Positions 55,025-64,000 are shown, counted from the first letter of the stretch. The stretch is DNA of 64,000 bases from Natronorubrum tibetense GA33 (GCF_000383975.1 NZ_KB913019.1:1-64000); one strand, 5' to 3'. A program made the numbers and translations. Notes: generated by a model not told the origin, from the sequence alone.

Positions 55025-56134
55025 ATGGGATACCTCGAAGTCGAACACGTCACGAAACGGTTTGGAGACGTCGTCGCCGTCGACGACGTGAGTTTTACGG
55101 CCGAAGAAGGCGAATTCGTCTCCTTGCTCGGTCCGTCAGGCTGTGGCAAGACGACCACTCTTCGCATGATCGCTGGCCTCGAAACGCCGAGCGAGGGTGA
55201 CGTCCGCATTCAGGGCGAGGCCGTGACCGATCAACCACCCTACGAACGCGACATTGGGATGGTCTTCCAGCACTACGCGCTCTTTCCGCACAAGACGGTC
55301 GGCGAGAACGTCGGGTTCCCGCTAAAGATGCGCGGCGTCGGCAGCGCAGAGCGACGCGAGCGCGTCGCGGAGGCGCTGGAAATGGTCCGGCTTCCGGACA
55401 CGATGGATCGCGATCCCGACGAACTCTCCGGTGGCCAGCAACAGCGGGTCGCGCTCGCCCGTGCGCTGGTGTTCGAGCCGGATCTCTTGCTGATGGACGA
55501 ACCGCTCTCAGCGCTCGATCGGGTACTCCGCCAGCAGATGCGGATCGAGGTCGAACGCATCCAGGAGGAGATCGGAATCACGACGATCTACGTCACGCAC
55601 GACCAGATGGAGGCGTTCTCGATGTCGGATACGGTCGTCGTCCTCGACGAGGGACGGCTGTCACAGCAGGGAGCGCCGCTCGATATCTACGAGAACCCGA
55701 CCTCGGAGTTCGTCGGCGACTTCATCGGTCAGTCCTCGAAGCTCACTGGGACGGTGACGGCCGAGAGCGGAACGCCGACCGTCCAGACGGACGCCGGGCT
55801 GTCGCTGGTCCTCTCCGAGTCGGCCGATACCGAGCCGGGTGCGGACGAGACCGTCTTCCTTCGGGCCGAGAAGCTCGGTATCCACGCCGAACAGCCAGAG
55901 CAGGACAACGCGTTCCAGGCGACGATCAAAGTCATCAACTATCTCGGCGAGAAGACGGTCTTTCACTGCGAACTGGCGGACGGAACCGACGTCACCGTCT
56001 CCGAGCAGGGGTTCACGGCGGTCGATCGCTACGAGACGGGTGACACCGTCTACGTGACTGCACCACCCGACGTTCTCGTGACTGCCGGCTCGAGCGATCG
56101 AGGAAACCGGACCGTGATGGAGGGCTCGCCGTGA
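55025..56134 (+). CDS. potA: Polyamine-type ABC transporter ATPase (PotA), 369 aa
   Basis: Walker A GPSGCGKTTTLRMIAGL, Q-loop MVFQHYALFPHKTV, signature LSGGQQQRVALARAL, Walker B LLLMDEPLSALD, switch His in YVTHDQMEAF. The C-terminal TOBE domain (about residues 245-365) is complete. It follows potD by 77 bp and overlaps potB by 4 bp. Confidence 0.92.
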   Translation: MGYLEVEHVTKRFGDVVAVDDVSFTAEEGEFVSLLGPSGCGKTTTLRMIAGLETPSEGDVRIQGEAVTDQPPYERDIGMVFQHYALFPHKTVGENVGFPLKMRGVGSAERRERVAEALEMVRLPDTMDRDPDELSGGQQQRVALARALVFEPDLLLMDEPLSALDRVLRQQMRIEVERIQEEIGITTIYVTHDQMEAFSMSDTVVVLDEGRLSQQGAPLDIYENPTSEFVGDFIGQSSKLTGTVTAESGTPTVQTDAGLSLVLSESADTEPGADETVFLRAEKLGIHAEQPEQDNAFQATIKVINYLGEKTVFHCELADGTDVTVSEQGFTAVDRYETGDTVYVTAPPDVLVTAGSSDRGNRTVMEGSP

Positions 56135-57102
56135 ACGACGAATACAGCGATCGATGGCTCGCGGCCCGAAACCGACTCCTTCAGTCGGATGCGCTCGTCG
56201 ACGGCATCAGATGGATCAAGGACCGTCGCCGGCTACTGGCAACGACGCAAGCGGGCATCGGCGTGGTCTGGATGGTCGTGTTCTTGCTCGCGCCGCTGCT
56301 GTACATCCTCGCGATTTCGTTCTGGGTGCGCGGCCCCGCTGGGGTCATCGTCCAGGAGTTTACCTGGGCGAACTACCACTCCATCCTAATACAGGACGTC
56401 TCCCTCTCCAGCCTCGAGTTCGACAATCTCTACCTGTTGATCCTCTGGCAGTCGCTCAAATTCGGTTTCGTGACGACAGTCGTCACGCTAGTGCTCGGTT
56501 ACGTGCCGGGGTACGTCCTTGGTCGGACCTCGAGTCGCTGGCTTCCGATACTGCTCTTGCTCGTGATCTTGCCGTTCTGGGTCCCGCTGATCATCCGGTA
56601 CTACGCCTGGGTCCTCGTGCTCGGTGACAATGGGGTCATCACGACAACTCTCGGCTGGATCGGAATCGAACGGAGCGGCTTCCTGTACAACGAGGTAGCC
56701 GTTATCTCCGGAATGGTTCAGGTGATGTTGCCGTTTATGATCCTACCGATCTATAACAGCGTCGCGAAGATAGACGGCTCGCTCGTCGAGAGCGCCAAAA
56801 CGATGGGTGCTGGCCCGCTCCGAGCGTTCTACGAGGTCTCGTTTCCGCTCTCACTGCCGGGAATTAGTGCCGGCTGTATCCTCGTGTTCATCCTGTCGGT
56901 CGGGAGTTTCCTCGCGCCGGCGTTGCTCGGCGGCTCGGGCGATCTCATGATCGCGAACCTCATCGAACAGACCTTCGGACAGAACCAGAACTGGCCCGTG
57001 GCGAGCGCGATGGCAATCGTCTACCTGCTCGTCCTGTTCGGACTGCTCACGATCTTCAATCGGATCGTCAGTCTGGACGCCGTCTTCGGGGAGGGGAACT
57101 GA
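56131..57102 (+). CDS. potB: Polyamine-type ABC transporter permease (PotB), 323 aa
   Basis: Six helices with the EAA loop LVESAKTMGAGPLRAFYEVSFPLSLPGI. The N-terminal cytosolic extension (about 40 residues) is longer than in E. coli PotB. The start is GTG 56131 (VNDEYSDRW), overlapping potA by 4 bp. It forms the channel with PotC; its stop shares one base with potC's ATG. Confidence 0.9.
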   Translation: MNDEYSDRWLAARNRLLQSDALVDGIRWIKDRRRLLATTQAGIGVVWMVVFLLAPLLYILAISFWVRGPAGVIVQEFTWANYHSILIQDVSLSSLEFDNLYLLILWQSLKFGFVTTVVTLVLGYVPGYVLGRTSSRWLPILLLLVILPFWVPLIIRYYAWVLVLGDNGVITTTLGWIGIERSGFLYNEVAVISGMVQVMLPFMILPIYNSVAKIDGSLVESAKTMGAGPLRAFYEVSFPLSLPGISAGCILVFILSVGSFLAPALLGGSGDLMIANLIEQTFGQNQNWPVASAMAIVYLLVLFGLLTIFNRIVSLDAVFGEGN

Positions 57103-57899
57103 TGACAGCAGATATCCGGTGGCGACTGCTCGTGGCGACGACGGCGCTCGTCTACTTTTTCCTGTTGCTGCCGCTGCTGATCGTCGTCATGATCTCGTTC
57201 AACCCATCGCAGTTCGCCTCCTTCCCGCCGACGGGATTCAGCCTGGAGTGGTATCACGACTTCTTTACGGACGATCAGATGCTGTCCTCGCTGTGGAACA
57301 GTTTCGTCGTCGCGACCGGGAGCTCGATCGTCGCGGGCGTCGTCGGGTTGGTCTCGGCGATCGGCTTCGTCAGATACGACTTCCGGTGGAAGAACGCCCT
57401 CTCGAGCGTACTCTTCTTGCCGATGCTGATCAGTCCGGTCGTCATCGGTGTCGCGCTCACCGCGTTTCTCTCCGAAATCGGGATGCAGCGCAACTACCTG
57501 TTCTTGATCATCGGTCACTCGACGCTGGTCTTACCGTACGTATTCGTCACGGTTCGCGCCCAGCTCTACGGGTTCGACCGATCGGTCGAGGAGGCGGCGC
57601 TCTCGCTCGGCGCCAACGAGGTCGAAACCTTCTTCGAGGTGACGTTACCGGCGATCGCACCGGGTCTCGTTGCCGGAATGCTGCTCGCGTTCGTCATTAG
57701 TTTCGGCGAGTTCACGGCGACCCAGTTCTGGGTCCAGCCCCAGACAACGACGGCTCCGATCGAGATCTACACCATGGTCCGAACGAGCCTGACGCCGATG
57801 ATCAACGCGATGGCGACCGTCCTCATCCTGATTACGGTCGTCGTCCCGCTGATACTCGACGCCGTTCTCGGGAAGAACCTGATCATCAAATCGGCGTGA
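57102..57899 (+). CDS. potC: Polyamine-type ABC transporter permease (PotC), 265 aa
   Basis: Six helices, typical PotC start (ALVYFFLLLPLLIVVMISFNPSQFASFPPTGFSLEWYHDFF) and EAA loop SVEEAALSLGANEVETFFEVTLPAIAPGL. Last gene of potDABC. An Lrp-type regulator follows after 112 bp. Confidence 0.9.
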   Translation: MTADIRWRLLVATTALVYFFLLLPLLIVVMISFNPSQFASFPPTGFSLEWYHDFFTDDQMLSSLWNSFVVATGSSIVAGVVGLVSAIGFVRYDFRWKNALSSVLFLPMLISPVVIGVALTAFLSEIGMQRNYLFLIIGHSTLVLPYVFVTVRAQLYGFDRSVEEAALSLGANEVETFFEVTLPAIAPGLVAGMLLAFVISFGEFTATQFWVQPQTTTAPIEIYTMVRTSLTPMINAMATVLILITVVVPLILDAVLGKNLIIKSA

Positions 57900-58011
57900 C
57901 CGTTCCCCACGTCGTGACTTCGAACGCAGTGGATTGGAACCCGTCTAAAAATCCACCCGCTTTTCGAAGGCTGTAACAAGCTATATAGTCGTCCTCTCCC
58001 CGTGTTCGAGT

Positions 58012-58524
58012 ATGGTAGAACTCAATCTTGACGAGAACGACCTCGAGATTCTGCGCTGGCTGGACCGAGAGGGAGAGATCGACGTCGACCAGTTGAGCGA
58101 GGAACTCGGAATCAGCACCTCGACGATCTACTATCGTCTGGATAACTACCGCGAGAAGGGAATTCTCCAGGGGAACGTGGCGGATATCGACCACCAGAAA
58201 CTCGGCTTCGAACTCACTGCGATCACGGAGATCAAAAGCGAGTACGGGCCCGGATACGACGACATCGGCGACCGACTCACGGAACTGTCCGGCGTCCAGT
58301 CGGTGTACTTCATGCTCGGGGAGATGTCGTTCACCCTGGTCTCGCGCCTTCGCGATCACGAACACCTCCAGGCGCTGATCGACGATATCATTCATACAGA
58401 CGGCGTCGAACACTCCTCGACGCACATCGTTCTCAAGACGTTCAAGGACGAGTCCCGACTCCTGGTCAACTACGACGACGACGACCTCGAGAAACTGCTG
58501 GACGACGGAACGCTCGAGAAGTAA
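58012..58524 (+). CDS. Lrp/AsnC family transcriptional regulator (170 aa)
   Basis: N-terminal HTH (about residues 5-55: LDENDLEILRWLDREGEIDVDQLSEELGISTSTIYYRLDNYREKGI), then an AsnC/RAM-like alpha-beta sensor (VQSVYFMLGEMSFTLVSRLRD, VEHSSTHIVLKTFKDE). The C-terminus is acidic. It lies between the polyamine-type transporter and the symporter, probably controlling one or both in response to an amino compound. Confidence 0.88.
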   Translation: MVELNLDENDLEILRWLDREGEIDVDQLSEELGISTSTIYYRLDNYREKGILQGNVADIDHQKLGFELTAITEIKSEYGPGYDDIGDRLTELSGVQSVYFMLGEMSFTLVSRLRDHEHLQALIDDIIHTDGVEHSSTHIVLKTFKDESRLLVNYDDDDLEKLLDDGTLEK

Positions 58525-58715
58525 GCCGACTACCGGGGCACACCGCGTAGCGGACTTGAAAGAGGATTTTCCGTTATTTGTTTTCGACGAGCACAGCGAC
58601 GGGCGTCGATGAACCCGGCCCGGGTAGTAATTATTACAATCATTATCTTTATATCTGACTCCGAATATAGAAATTATGGACAATAACTAATACGAGCCGG
58701 ATGAGATTGGTGGAC

Positions 58716-58988
58716 ATGGCTCAGCACACGAATACCGGATCGAAAGAATCCACCCGTTCGGTCGAGACGAGCGGCTGGTTCTACCTCGATCCAGTGTCGA
58801 AAGTCATGGCTGTATCGTGCATAATCGGAATCCTCGTGGTCTACCTGCCGGTTCTGTACTCGCCGGAGTTGACCGTCGGTGGACTCTCGTGGATGTTCGT
58901 CTCTAAACCGATCGTTGGCCTCGTTCTCAGCGGGAGCTTCGTTGCCACGACCTACTACGTCGACTTCGTCCTCGAGGGGGGTGAGTGA
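58716..58988 (+). CDS. Small two-helix membrane protein, symporter-associated subunit (90 aa)
   Basis: Two hydrophobic helices (about residues 29-48 VMAVSCIIGILVVYLPVLY and 58-80 WMFVSKPIVGLVLSGSFVATTYYV) with an acidic C-terminal tail. The gene overlaps the sodium:solute symporter gene by 4 bp (GTGA). Small DUF997/DUF4212-like partners of SSS symporters have this position and topology in bacteria. ATG 58716 (MAQHTNTGSK) is preferred to 58701. A TATA-like TCTTTATATC lies at 58647-58656. Confidence 0.75.
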   Translation: MAQHTNTGSKESTRSVETSGWFYLDPVSKVMAVSCIIGILVVYLPVLYSPELTVGGLSWMFVSKPIVGLVLSGSFVATTYYVDFVLEGGE

Positions 58989-60415
58989 CGATGGTACGCG
59001 TCGGTGAAACCGCCATCGTCCTCTGTTATTTCATCCTCGTCCTCGCGATCGGCCTCTACTTCCGAAACCGTCGGTCGGCCGACGAGTACTGGTCGGCAAA
59101 CGGATCGATCGGAACGTTCGTCAACTCGATGGCGATCTTCGCCGCTTTCGCGAGCGGCGGGACATTTCTGGGAGCGATCGGAATCGTCTACGACCTCGGT
59201 GTCCCACTGTGGTGGTCAGCAGCGGTCGGTTCAGTCGCCGGATTCCTCATCGCCGCAATCTTCGTGGCGAAACCGTTGCGTCGCCTCGAGATGCACACGC
59301 TCCCGGACATTTTCGACTACCTGTACACCGACTCGCGGATTAACGTGCTCGCTCCGGTGATCATCCTCGTTGGCTACTTCATGTATATGGTTGCCCAGCT
59401 TCGAGCCGGCGGACTCGTCTCCGATTACTTGCTGGGGGTCGGTTATATCCCGGCAGTGACGGCAATCGGGATCGTCTTCATCGCCTACGTCGCTCTCGGT
59501 GGAATGTGGGCGATCACCGTGACCGACTTTCTGCAGGGCGTCCTGATGTGGGGCCTTCTCGCGGTAATCTGGGCTATCAGCTTCGGCTACTTCGGCTACT
59601 CGATGTCTGCACCGATCTCCGAGACGCCTCGAGTCACTGGAACGGGAGCGCTCGAGATCCAGACGTACATTGGATTCGCACTAATCTGGGCGTTCGCTAT
59701 CGCTGTGTTGCCCCACATCGCGATGCGGGCCTTCTCCGCGAAGAGCCCAGAGTCAGCGAAGCGAGCGTACGCGTGGGTCGCGTTGATGTACATTATCGTG
59801 ACGCTCCCGTTCGTCCACATCGCGGGTGCGGCCATCGCGATCGACCCCGAACTCGCCGAAGCCGACTACGCACTGCTGCTCGTCATGGAATCGATCCTGC
59901 CTGAGCTCGTCGCCGGCTTCGCCGCGGCGACGATTCTCGCGGCGGTAATGTCGTCGACGGACGCACTGCTGCTCGCGATGGCAGCTGCCCTCTCGAACGA
60001 CCTGTACGGAAACGCAGTCAGCGACGTCTCCGAGGAGCGAATCGTCAATCTAGGCACGGTCTCAGTCGTCGTGATCGGCCTCCTTGGGATCGTCGCCGCG
60101 TGGAGTCCGCCGGCGTACCTCGTCGAACTCTACACAGACGGCACCGGACTGATGGCGGCCGCCTTCTTCTTCCCGTTACTTCTCGGCATCTGGTGGAAGC
60201 CGATGAACCACTACGGGGCGATGGCCGGAATGCTCGGGGGTTCCCTTGCGTACGCCATCGCGTACTTCTACACACCGATGTTCGGCGCAATCATCTACGC
60301 GGTTCCGGTGTCGCTGCTGTGCTGTCTCGTCGCCACGTGGGTGACTGACTCCCGGAGCGCCGAACAGATCGAAAAACTGTCCGAGGAACTCGGGCACGGT
60401 CGCCTCGGCTGGTAA
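58985..60415 (+). CDS. Sodium:solute symporter (SSS family), 476 aa
   Basis: About 13 helices. Family landmarks are YFRNRRSADEYWSANGSIG, FASGGTFLGAIGIVYDLGVPLWW, VAKPLRRLEMHTLPDIF, IAYVALGGMWAITVTDFLQG and the Na2-site helix TILAAVMSSTDALLLAMAAALSNDLY. The start is GTG 58985, overlapping the small partner, or ATG 58991. Substrate (pantothenate, proline, organic acid or other) cannot be determined. Confidence 0.92.
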   Translation: MTMVRVGETAIVLCYFILVLAIGLYFRNRRSADEYWSANGSIGTFVNSMAIFAAFASGGTFLGAIGIVYDLGVPLWWSAAVGSVAGFLIAAIFVAKPLRRLEMHTLPDIFDYLYTDSRINVLAPVIILVGYFMYMVAQLRAGGLVSDYLLGVGYIPAVTAIGIVFIAYVALGGMWAITVTDFLQGVLMWGLLAVIWAISFGYFGYSMSAPISETPRVTGTGALEIQTYIGFALIWAFAIAVLPHIAMRAFSAKSPESAKRAYAWVALMYIIVTLPFVHIAGAAIAIDPELAEADYALLLVMESILPELVAGFAAATILAAVMSSTDALLLAMAAALSNDLYGNAVSDVSEERIVNLGTVSVVVIGLLGIVAAWSPPAYLVELYTDGTGLMAAAFFFPLLLGIWWKPMNHYGAMAGMLGGSLAYAIAYFYTPMFGAIIYAVPVSLLCCLVATWVTDSRSAEQIEKLSEELGHGRLGW

Positions 60416-60457
60416 GCCGCTACTCACCGAATTCACCACATTCACAGTTCCACACCA

Positions 60458-60970
60458 ATGATACCCCGTTCCATACTCGGACGACTGATCGGACGCACCT
60501 GGCGGACGTTCGTGGGCACCTCCCACGACGAACTCAGCGATACTGTCGAGCGGACGCTCACCGACCTCGGCTGGGCGTACGATCGCGAGTCGACGGAGCC
60601 CGCCAGCGGCGAGCGATCGATCTTCGGTGCCGAAGATGCGACTCGCTTCGAACTCGCTGACGAAGAGTGGGCCTTGACGGTCACGTCGGTCTCGTACGAT
60701 CCACTCTTGCGCGGGTTGCTCTCGCTCAGCGCCTCGGGAGACACGAAATCGAAGTACACGACTACCGCGTGTCTAATCGACGTCCGTCCCCTCTCGAAAG
60801 GGGCCGAACCACGCGTCGAGGTACTTCTCCAGGAAATCGCGGCGGCCCTCGAGACGGACCCGTGGTCCATCGATCATCCGCGATTTAACTACTCGCCGCT
60901 GCTTCGGTACAAAGTCAAGCTGCTGTGGCAGTACTGGTTATCGCCGGCTGACCGAGCGAACGGACGCTAG
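60458..60970 (+). CDS. Conserved-looking soluble protein, function unknown (170 aa)
   Basis: I do not recognise the family. It has an amphipathic N-terminus (RSILGRLIGRTWRTF) that could associate with the membrane, an alpha-beta core (VERTLTDLGWAYDRE, TACLIDVRPLSKG, PRVEVLLQEIAAAL) and a C-terminus rich in Tyr/Trp (YKVKLLWQYWLSPAD). It starts 42 bp after the symporter stop and may be co-transcribed with it. Confidence 0.65.
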   Translation: MIPRSILGRLIGRTWRTFVGTSHDELSDTVERTLTDLGWAYDRESTEPASGERSIFGAEDATRFELADEEWALTVTSVSYDPLLRGLLSLSASGDTKSKYTTTACLIDVRPLSKGAEPRVEVLLQEIAAALETDPWSIDHPRFNYSPLLRYKVKLLWQYWLSPADRANGR

Positions 60971-61121
60971 CGGCCGGCGCGTCTCGCAGTTCGGTTTCGC
61001 GGGAAGGAGACGCGGTATAGTAACAACTTGAACAGTTTACACACCGATGGCATAGTCGTCCTCCGATCGGGTGTGCACTGATTTCCAGTGGCTACGATAG
61101 TACGTTCAGTCCCGAACCGAC

Positions 61122-61874
61122 TTACCGGCCGATAGTCCCCTGACGGGTGACCGGTGCGTCGGGATCGACGAGAAACGCGACGAGTGTCGTCTCGGTTTCC
61201 GCGGTAACCGTCATCCCACCACCGTCGACGAGCAGACCGCTCTCCGTCTCGTCGAATTGCATGCCGTCAGCCGTGACTGCCCCCTCGAACACGTAGAAGT
61301 AGGCGTCCCAGCCGGTCTTCGTTGGCAGGTCGACGCTGACACCCTCCTCGAGGCGAACGTCGTAGAAATGGACGTCGTTGCGCACGGACAGCGGCGCGTC
61401 AGAGCCCTCGGGACCGAAGAGGTGGCGCCACTCGTTGGCAACCGGATCAGCAATCGGTTCGTGCTGGATGGTCGGTGGGAGATCCAGGCTGTGCGGGCGG
61501 ACGAAAATCTGCAGCATTCGCAGCGGTGGATCGTCCGCAAGCGTGCGCTCTTCGTGCCAGAAGCCGCTGCCGGCGTTCATCACCAGCAGGTGGTCAGAAT
61601 CGGTGACCAGCTCGTTTCCCTGTCGGTCGTCGTGGCGCATCACGCCCGACGGAACCCACGAGATGATCTCCTCGTTCTGGTGGGGATGCATCGAGATCAG
61701 CGTCTCGGGGTCCATGAACGACTCGACGACGGTCGCGAGCGGGCCGTAGCCGTGATCGTCGTGCTCCGGGTGATTGTGCCCGGGGAAGTTGAAGTGAATT
61801 CGAAACCGTCCCTGATTCTGGGAGATGTCCGTCCGCGGAGCTTTGTAGAGTTTCGTCGTGGACTCGGGATTCAT
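61122..61874 (-). CDS. Pirin-family bicupin (250 aa)
   Basis: Cupin with metal-ligand motifs ISMHPHQNEEIISWVPSG, RHDD and GSGFWHEE, corresponding to the His/His/His/Glu set of pirin/YhhW proteins. The second cupin is shorter (YFYVFEGAVTADG). Bacterial relatives have quercetinase activity or redox-sensing roles. ATG 61874 (MNPESTTKLYK) is preferred to 61904. It appears monocistronic. Confidence 0.85.
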   Translation of the reverse strand: MNPESTTKLYKAPRTDISQNQGRFRIHFNFPGHNHPEHDDHGYGPLATVVESFMDPETLISMHPHQNEEIISWVPSGVMRHDDRQGNELVTDSDHLLVMNAGSGFWHEERTLADDPPLRMLQIFVRPHSLDLPPTIQHEPIADPVANEWRHLFGPEGSDAPLSVRNDVHFYDVRLEEGVSVDLPTKTGWDAYFYVFEGAVTADGMQFDETESGLLVDGGGMTVTAETETTLVAFLVDPDAPVTRQGTIGR

Positions 61875-62118
61875 CGTACCGAATCGTCGGGGCCGGAGCC
61901 CCATATGCGCGCGGTGACAACTATGTAACCGGGTCTACGCGTCTACGCACCTGAAATTACTCTTTCGCGAACTCGTTCCGGATCCGTGATCAGTCGCCGG
62001 AAGAACTGAGAGTCCGAATCCTGTGACGGTCGACGATCAGGATCTGTGAGCGCGTCGACTCGAGCCCGTATAGATCAGGCCGTAGACAAAAGACGGCGGG
62101 GAGCAACAGTCGATCCCG

Positions 62119-63345
62119 ATGGATCTGTCGAAACTGAACCGTCGGACCTACCTCCGCGCTACAACGGCAGCGGTGGGTCTTACAGGCCATACCGCCGCTG
62201 CAAACGGTCCGTCGGAGTCGGAGGTCGAGGACGGAGCGAACGACTCGAGCGACCATCCGGACGCTACGGGAACCGACGACGATTTCGAGGAACTGGATCG
62301 CTGGGATGTCTCCGGCGGAACGCTGACGGCCGACGAGGATCGGTCAGTCGTCGGCTCGCAGAGCGCTCGGCTCGAGACCGACGAGGAACCGGCCACGCTC
62401 GCGAAATCGTTCTCGGAGTCGCGCGAACTGACGGACGTCGTTCCCGGCGTCGCGGTCGCGTCGGAGGAGATGGTGATTCCGTGGCTACGGTTGATCGACA
62501 GCGACGGCGAGACGATCGAGTACCGTCGCACCGTGACCGGCGACCTGCCGCTCGAGCGATACAACTTCGGCGTGACCGACGTCGACGACGGCTTCGACGC
62601 GACGAGCGTCGATGAGGTACACCTACGGATCCCCGGAGGGGACGACGAGGAACGGACGATCTGGTTCGACGACTTCCACTTCACCCCTCGCCCGGAGACG
62701 GGAAAGGTGATGATCCAATTCGACGACACCCACGTCACAGATTACACGGAGGCGCTGCCGCTACTCGAAGAGTACGACTATCCCGCGGTGACGTTCGTCA
62801 ACCCCGACTACGTCGACGGCGGCGACGTTGGCGGTGACCCGCGAATGACGATCGATCAGTTGCACGAACTCCACGACGCCGGCTGGTGTATCGCGAACCA
62901 CACCGCAAGCCATCCGGAACTCCCGGAACTCGACGCCGAGGAGCAGGAGGCCGAGATCCGCGAGGGCAAGGAATGGCTCGAGGGCCACGGCTTCGAGGAG
63001 GGAGCCCGATACTTCGCCTACCCGTTCGGCGAGTACGACGAGACGACGCTCGAACTCGTCGACGAGTACCACGCGATCGGCTTCGGCGGCGGCCAACCGG
63101 TACAGGGGTACACCACGAATACGCGGCTGGCCTCCCGAATCGCCGAACCGGACGCCGAGCGCATCGAGACGGAACTCGAGCGAACGGCCGAGATTCGCGG
63201 GATCACGTCGATGTTTTATCATCGCCTCGAGGACGACGACCTCGAGGCGTTCGAAACACTGGTCGAAACGATTCGCGAGTACGAATTGCGGGGCGAACTC
63301 GAGGTGATTCTGCCGCAGGATCTCGAGCGGGAGTTCCTCTTTTGA
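62119..63345 (+). CDS. Secreted polysaccharide deacetylase (NodB domain), 408 aa
   Basis: A Tat-like signal (KLNRRTYLRATTAAVGLTG) without lipobox Cys is followed by an acidic linker and an N-terminal beta-sandwich domain (about residues 55-195). The NodB barrel comes next: VMIQFDDTHVTDYTEALPLLEEY with the DD motif, the HxxxH zinc motif in IANHTASHPELPEL and YFAYPFGEYDETTLELV. It should act outside the cell on N-acetylated sugars, possibly its own glycans or polymers from other cells. Confidence 0.88.
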   Translation: MDLSKLNRRTYLRATTAAVGLTGHTAAANGPSESEVEDGANDSSDHPDATGTDDDFEELDRWDVSGGTLTADEDRSVVGSQSARLETDEEPATLAKSFSESRELTDVVPGVAVASEEMVIPWLRLIDSDGETIEYRRTVTGDLPLERYNFGVTDVDDGFDATSVDEVHLRIPGGDDEERTIWFDDFHFTPRPETGKVMIQFDDTHVTDYTEALPLLEEYDYPAVTFVNPDYVDGGDVGGDPRMTIDQLHELHDAGWCIANHTASHPELPELDAEEQEAEIREGKEWLEGHGFEEGARYFAYPFGEYDETTLELVDEYHAIGFGGGQPVQGYTTNTRLASRIAEPDAERIETELERTAEIRGITSMFYHRLEDDDLEAFETLVETIREYELRGELEVILPQDLEREFLF

Positions 63346-63524
63346 GACGGAAGCGGGTGTATTCAGGACGCTATTTGTGAATTGTCACTGATGGTCGATA
63401 GCCGGACCGGGAGCCATTTCTCTCTGACTGAACGGTACCTACAGATGCGTACTTTCTGTGAGTTTCAAAACGATCGCTGAATACAATCGCAAGTAGTTTG
63501 TAACAGCCATGAAATAACTTTACC

Positions 63525-64000
63525 ATGGTGTCAGACGGGCAACTAAACTCTGTGCAACTAGGCCTCACTGATTTCATTGGCGTCGTTACGAAGCGTCAGA
63601 CCTACCGAAATCTCCTCTATCTCTTCGTTACGAGCTTCGTCGGCGGCCTCTATTTCGTCGGTATATTTTTCGGGTTCTTCGTTGCGCTTGTTCTCACCCT
63701 CGCTCTCGTTGGCATACCCCTCTTTCTCGTTCTGCTCGCTGGAACTCGCGGTGCAGCAGAGCTTGAACGGCGATTGACGAATCGCTTACTCGGAACGGAT
63801 ATCCACTCACCCCCGTCTGGAGTGAATCCGTTCACGTACGGCTGGGTCTCCGCACTTCGGGAGCTTGTCGTCTCTGACACGACGTGGAAAGGAATCGGAT
63901 TTCTTGCCATCAAAGGTGTAATAGCCTTTTTGCTCCCGCTGTTTGTGTTACTCGCTGGCGTCACCTCGCTTGCGCTGATTCTCTCGCCATTCGGCGAAAC
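63525..64000 (+). CDS. Sensor-domain integral membrane protein (5' part, runs off the window)
   Basis: From ATG 63525 (MVSDGQLNSVQLGLTDF) the frame is open to the window end (158 codons). RQTYRNLLYLFVTSFVGGLYFVG, two close helices ending LVGIPLFLVLLAGTRGAAELERRLTNRLLG and a third helix pair (KGVIAFLLPLFVLLAGVTSLALILS) match the haloarchaeal 'putative sensor' domain found before kinases or regulators. The C-terminal output domain, if any, lies beyond the window. Confidence 0.75.
   Translation, partial: MVSDGQLNSVQLGLTDFIGVVTKRQTYRNLLYLFVTSFVGGLYFVGIFFGFFVALVLTLALVGIPLFLVLLAGTRGAAELERRLTNRLLGTDIHSPPSGVNPFTYGWVSALRELVVSDTTWKGIGFLAIKGVIAFLLPLFVLLAGVTSLALILSPFGE

Overview
The window is haloarchaeal DNA, closest in style to Natrialba/Haloterrigena-type genomes. 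The evidence is acidic proteomes, strong GC bias in third positions, TATA-type promoters with short or absent leaders, Tat-type lipoprotein signals (RRRF), a transcription factor B (TFB) gene, Bat-type HTH regulators, and aldehyde:ferredoxin oxidoreductase and CoA-transferase genes of haloarchaeal type. A ParA partition operon preceded by a phased repeat array, a plasmid-style OB-fold DNA-binding protein and a cluster of decayed genes in the first 12 kb suggest a megaplasmid or an integrated plasmid region. No replication initiator gene is in the window.

Layout. (1) 0-12 kb, accessory/plasmid-like: possible IS200/IS605-type end, frameshifted and truncated CopB-type P-ATPase, a 940-aa HEAT-like repeat protein with a small overlapping partner, an OB-fold protein, an AI-2E-family membrane protein, two convergent decayed plasmid genes, a 9-bp-phased repeat array (about 9165-9520), parA plus a small acidic partner, and a TFB. 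(2) 12.8-37.2 kb: a peptide and D-amino-acid island. It holds a class III aminotransferase with an IclR regulator, an N-acyl-D-amino-acid deacylase, a tight four-gene operon (group IV PLP decarboxylase, YkfC-like NlpC/P60 peptidase, L-Ala-D/L-Glu-type epimerase, class C serine hydrolase), a divergent class A-like serine hydrolase, an amidase, a Bat-type regulator, a TumE-like toxin/HTH pair, an oppABCDF operon ending in a PBP4-type DD-peptidase, a small beta-sandwich protein and an M42 aminopeptidase. (3) 37-64 kb: an aldehyde dehydrogenase, a DUF234 ATPase, two MFS carriers, a two-subunit CoA-transferase, two more class III aminotransferases, a tungsten-type AOR with a MoaD/SAMP-like protein, a second aldehyde dehydrogenase, an M20 peptidase, a spermidine/putrescine-type ABC transporter, an Lrp regulator, a sodium:solute symporter with a small partner, a pirin, a secreted polysaccharide deacetylase and a partial sensor-domain membrane protein.

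How it fits together. The most striking reading is region 2. Haloarchaea have no murein, yet the island carries the enzymes needed to dismantle bacterial stem peptides (L-Ala-gamma-D-Glu-meso-DAP-D-Ala). There is a dipeptide/oligopeptide importer, D-Ala carboxypeptidase-type hydrolases without signal peptides, a YkfC-like gamma-D-Glu endopeptidase, a YkfB-like dipeptide epimerase and a DAP-decarboxylase-like enzyme. The content parallels the Bacillus dppABCDE-ykfABCD locus. The two main operons share a promoter-proximal bipartite element, GGGGAAAA-N12/14-CATACTAG. I infer a cytosolic muropeptide-scavenging pathway; it has not been tested. Region 3 looks like catabolism of polyamines, omega-amino acids and organic acids: import (PotDABC), transamination, aldehyde oxidation (ALDH/AOR) and CoA transfer.

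All assignments come from reading the sequence and remembered family motifs. No database search was run.
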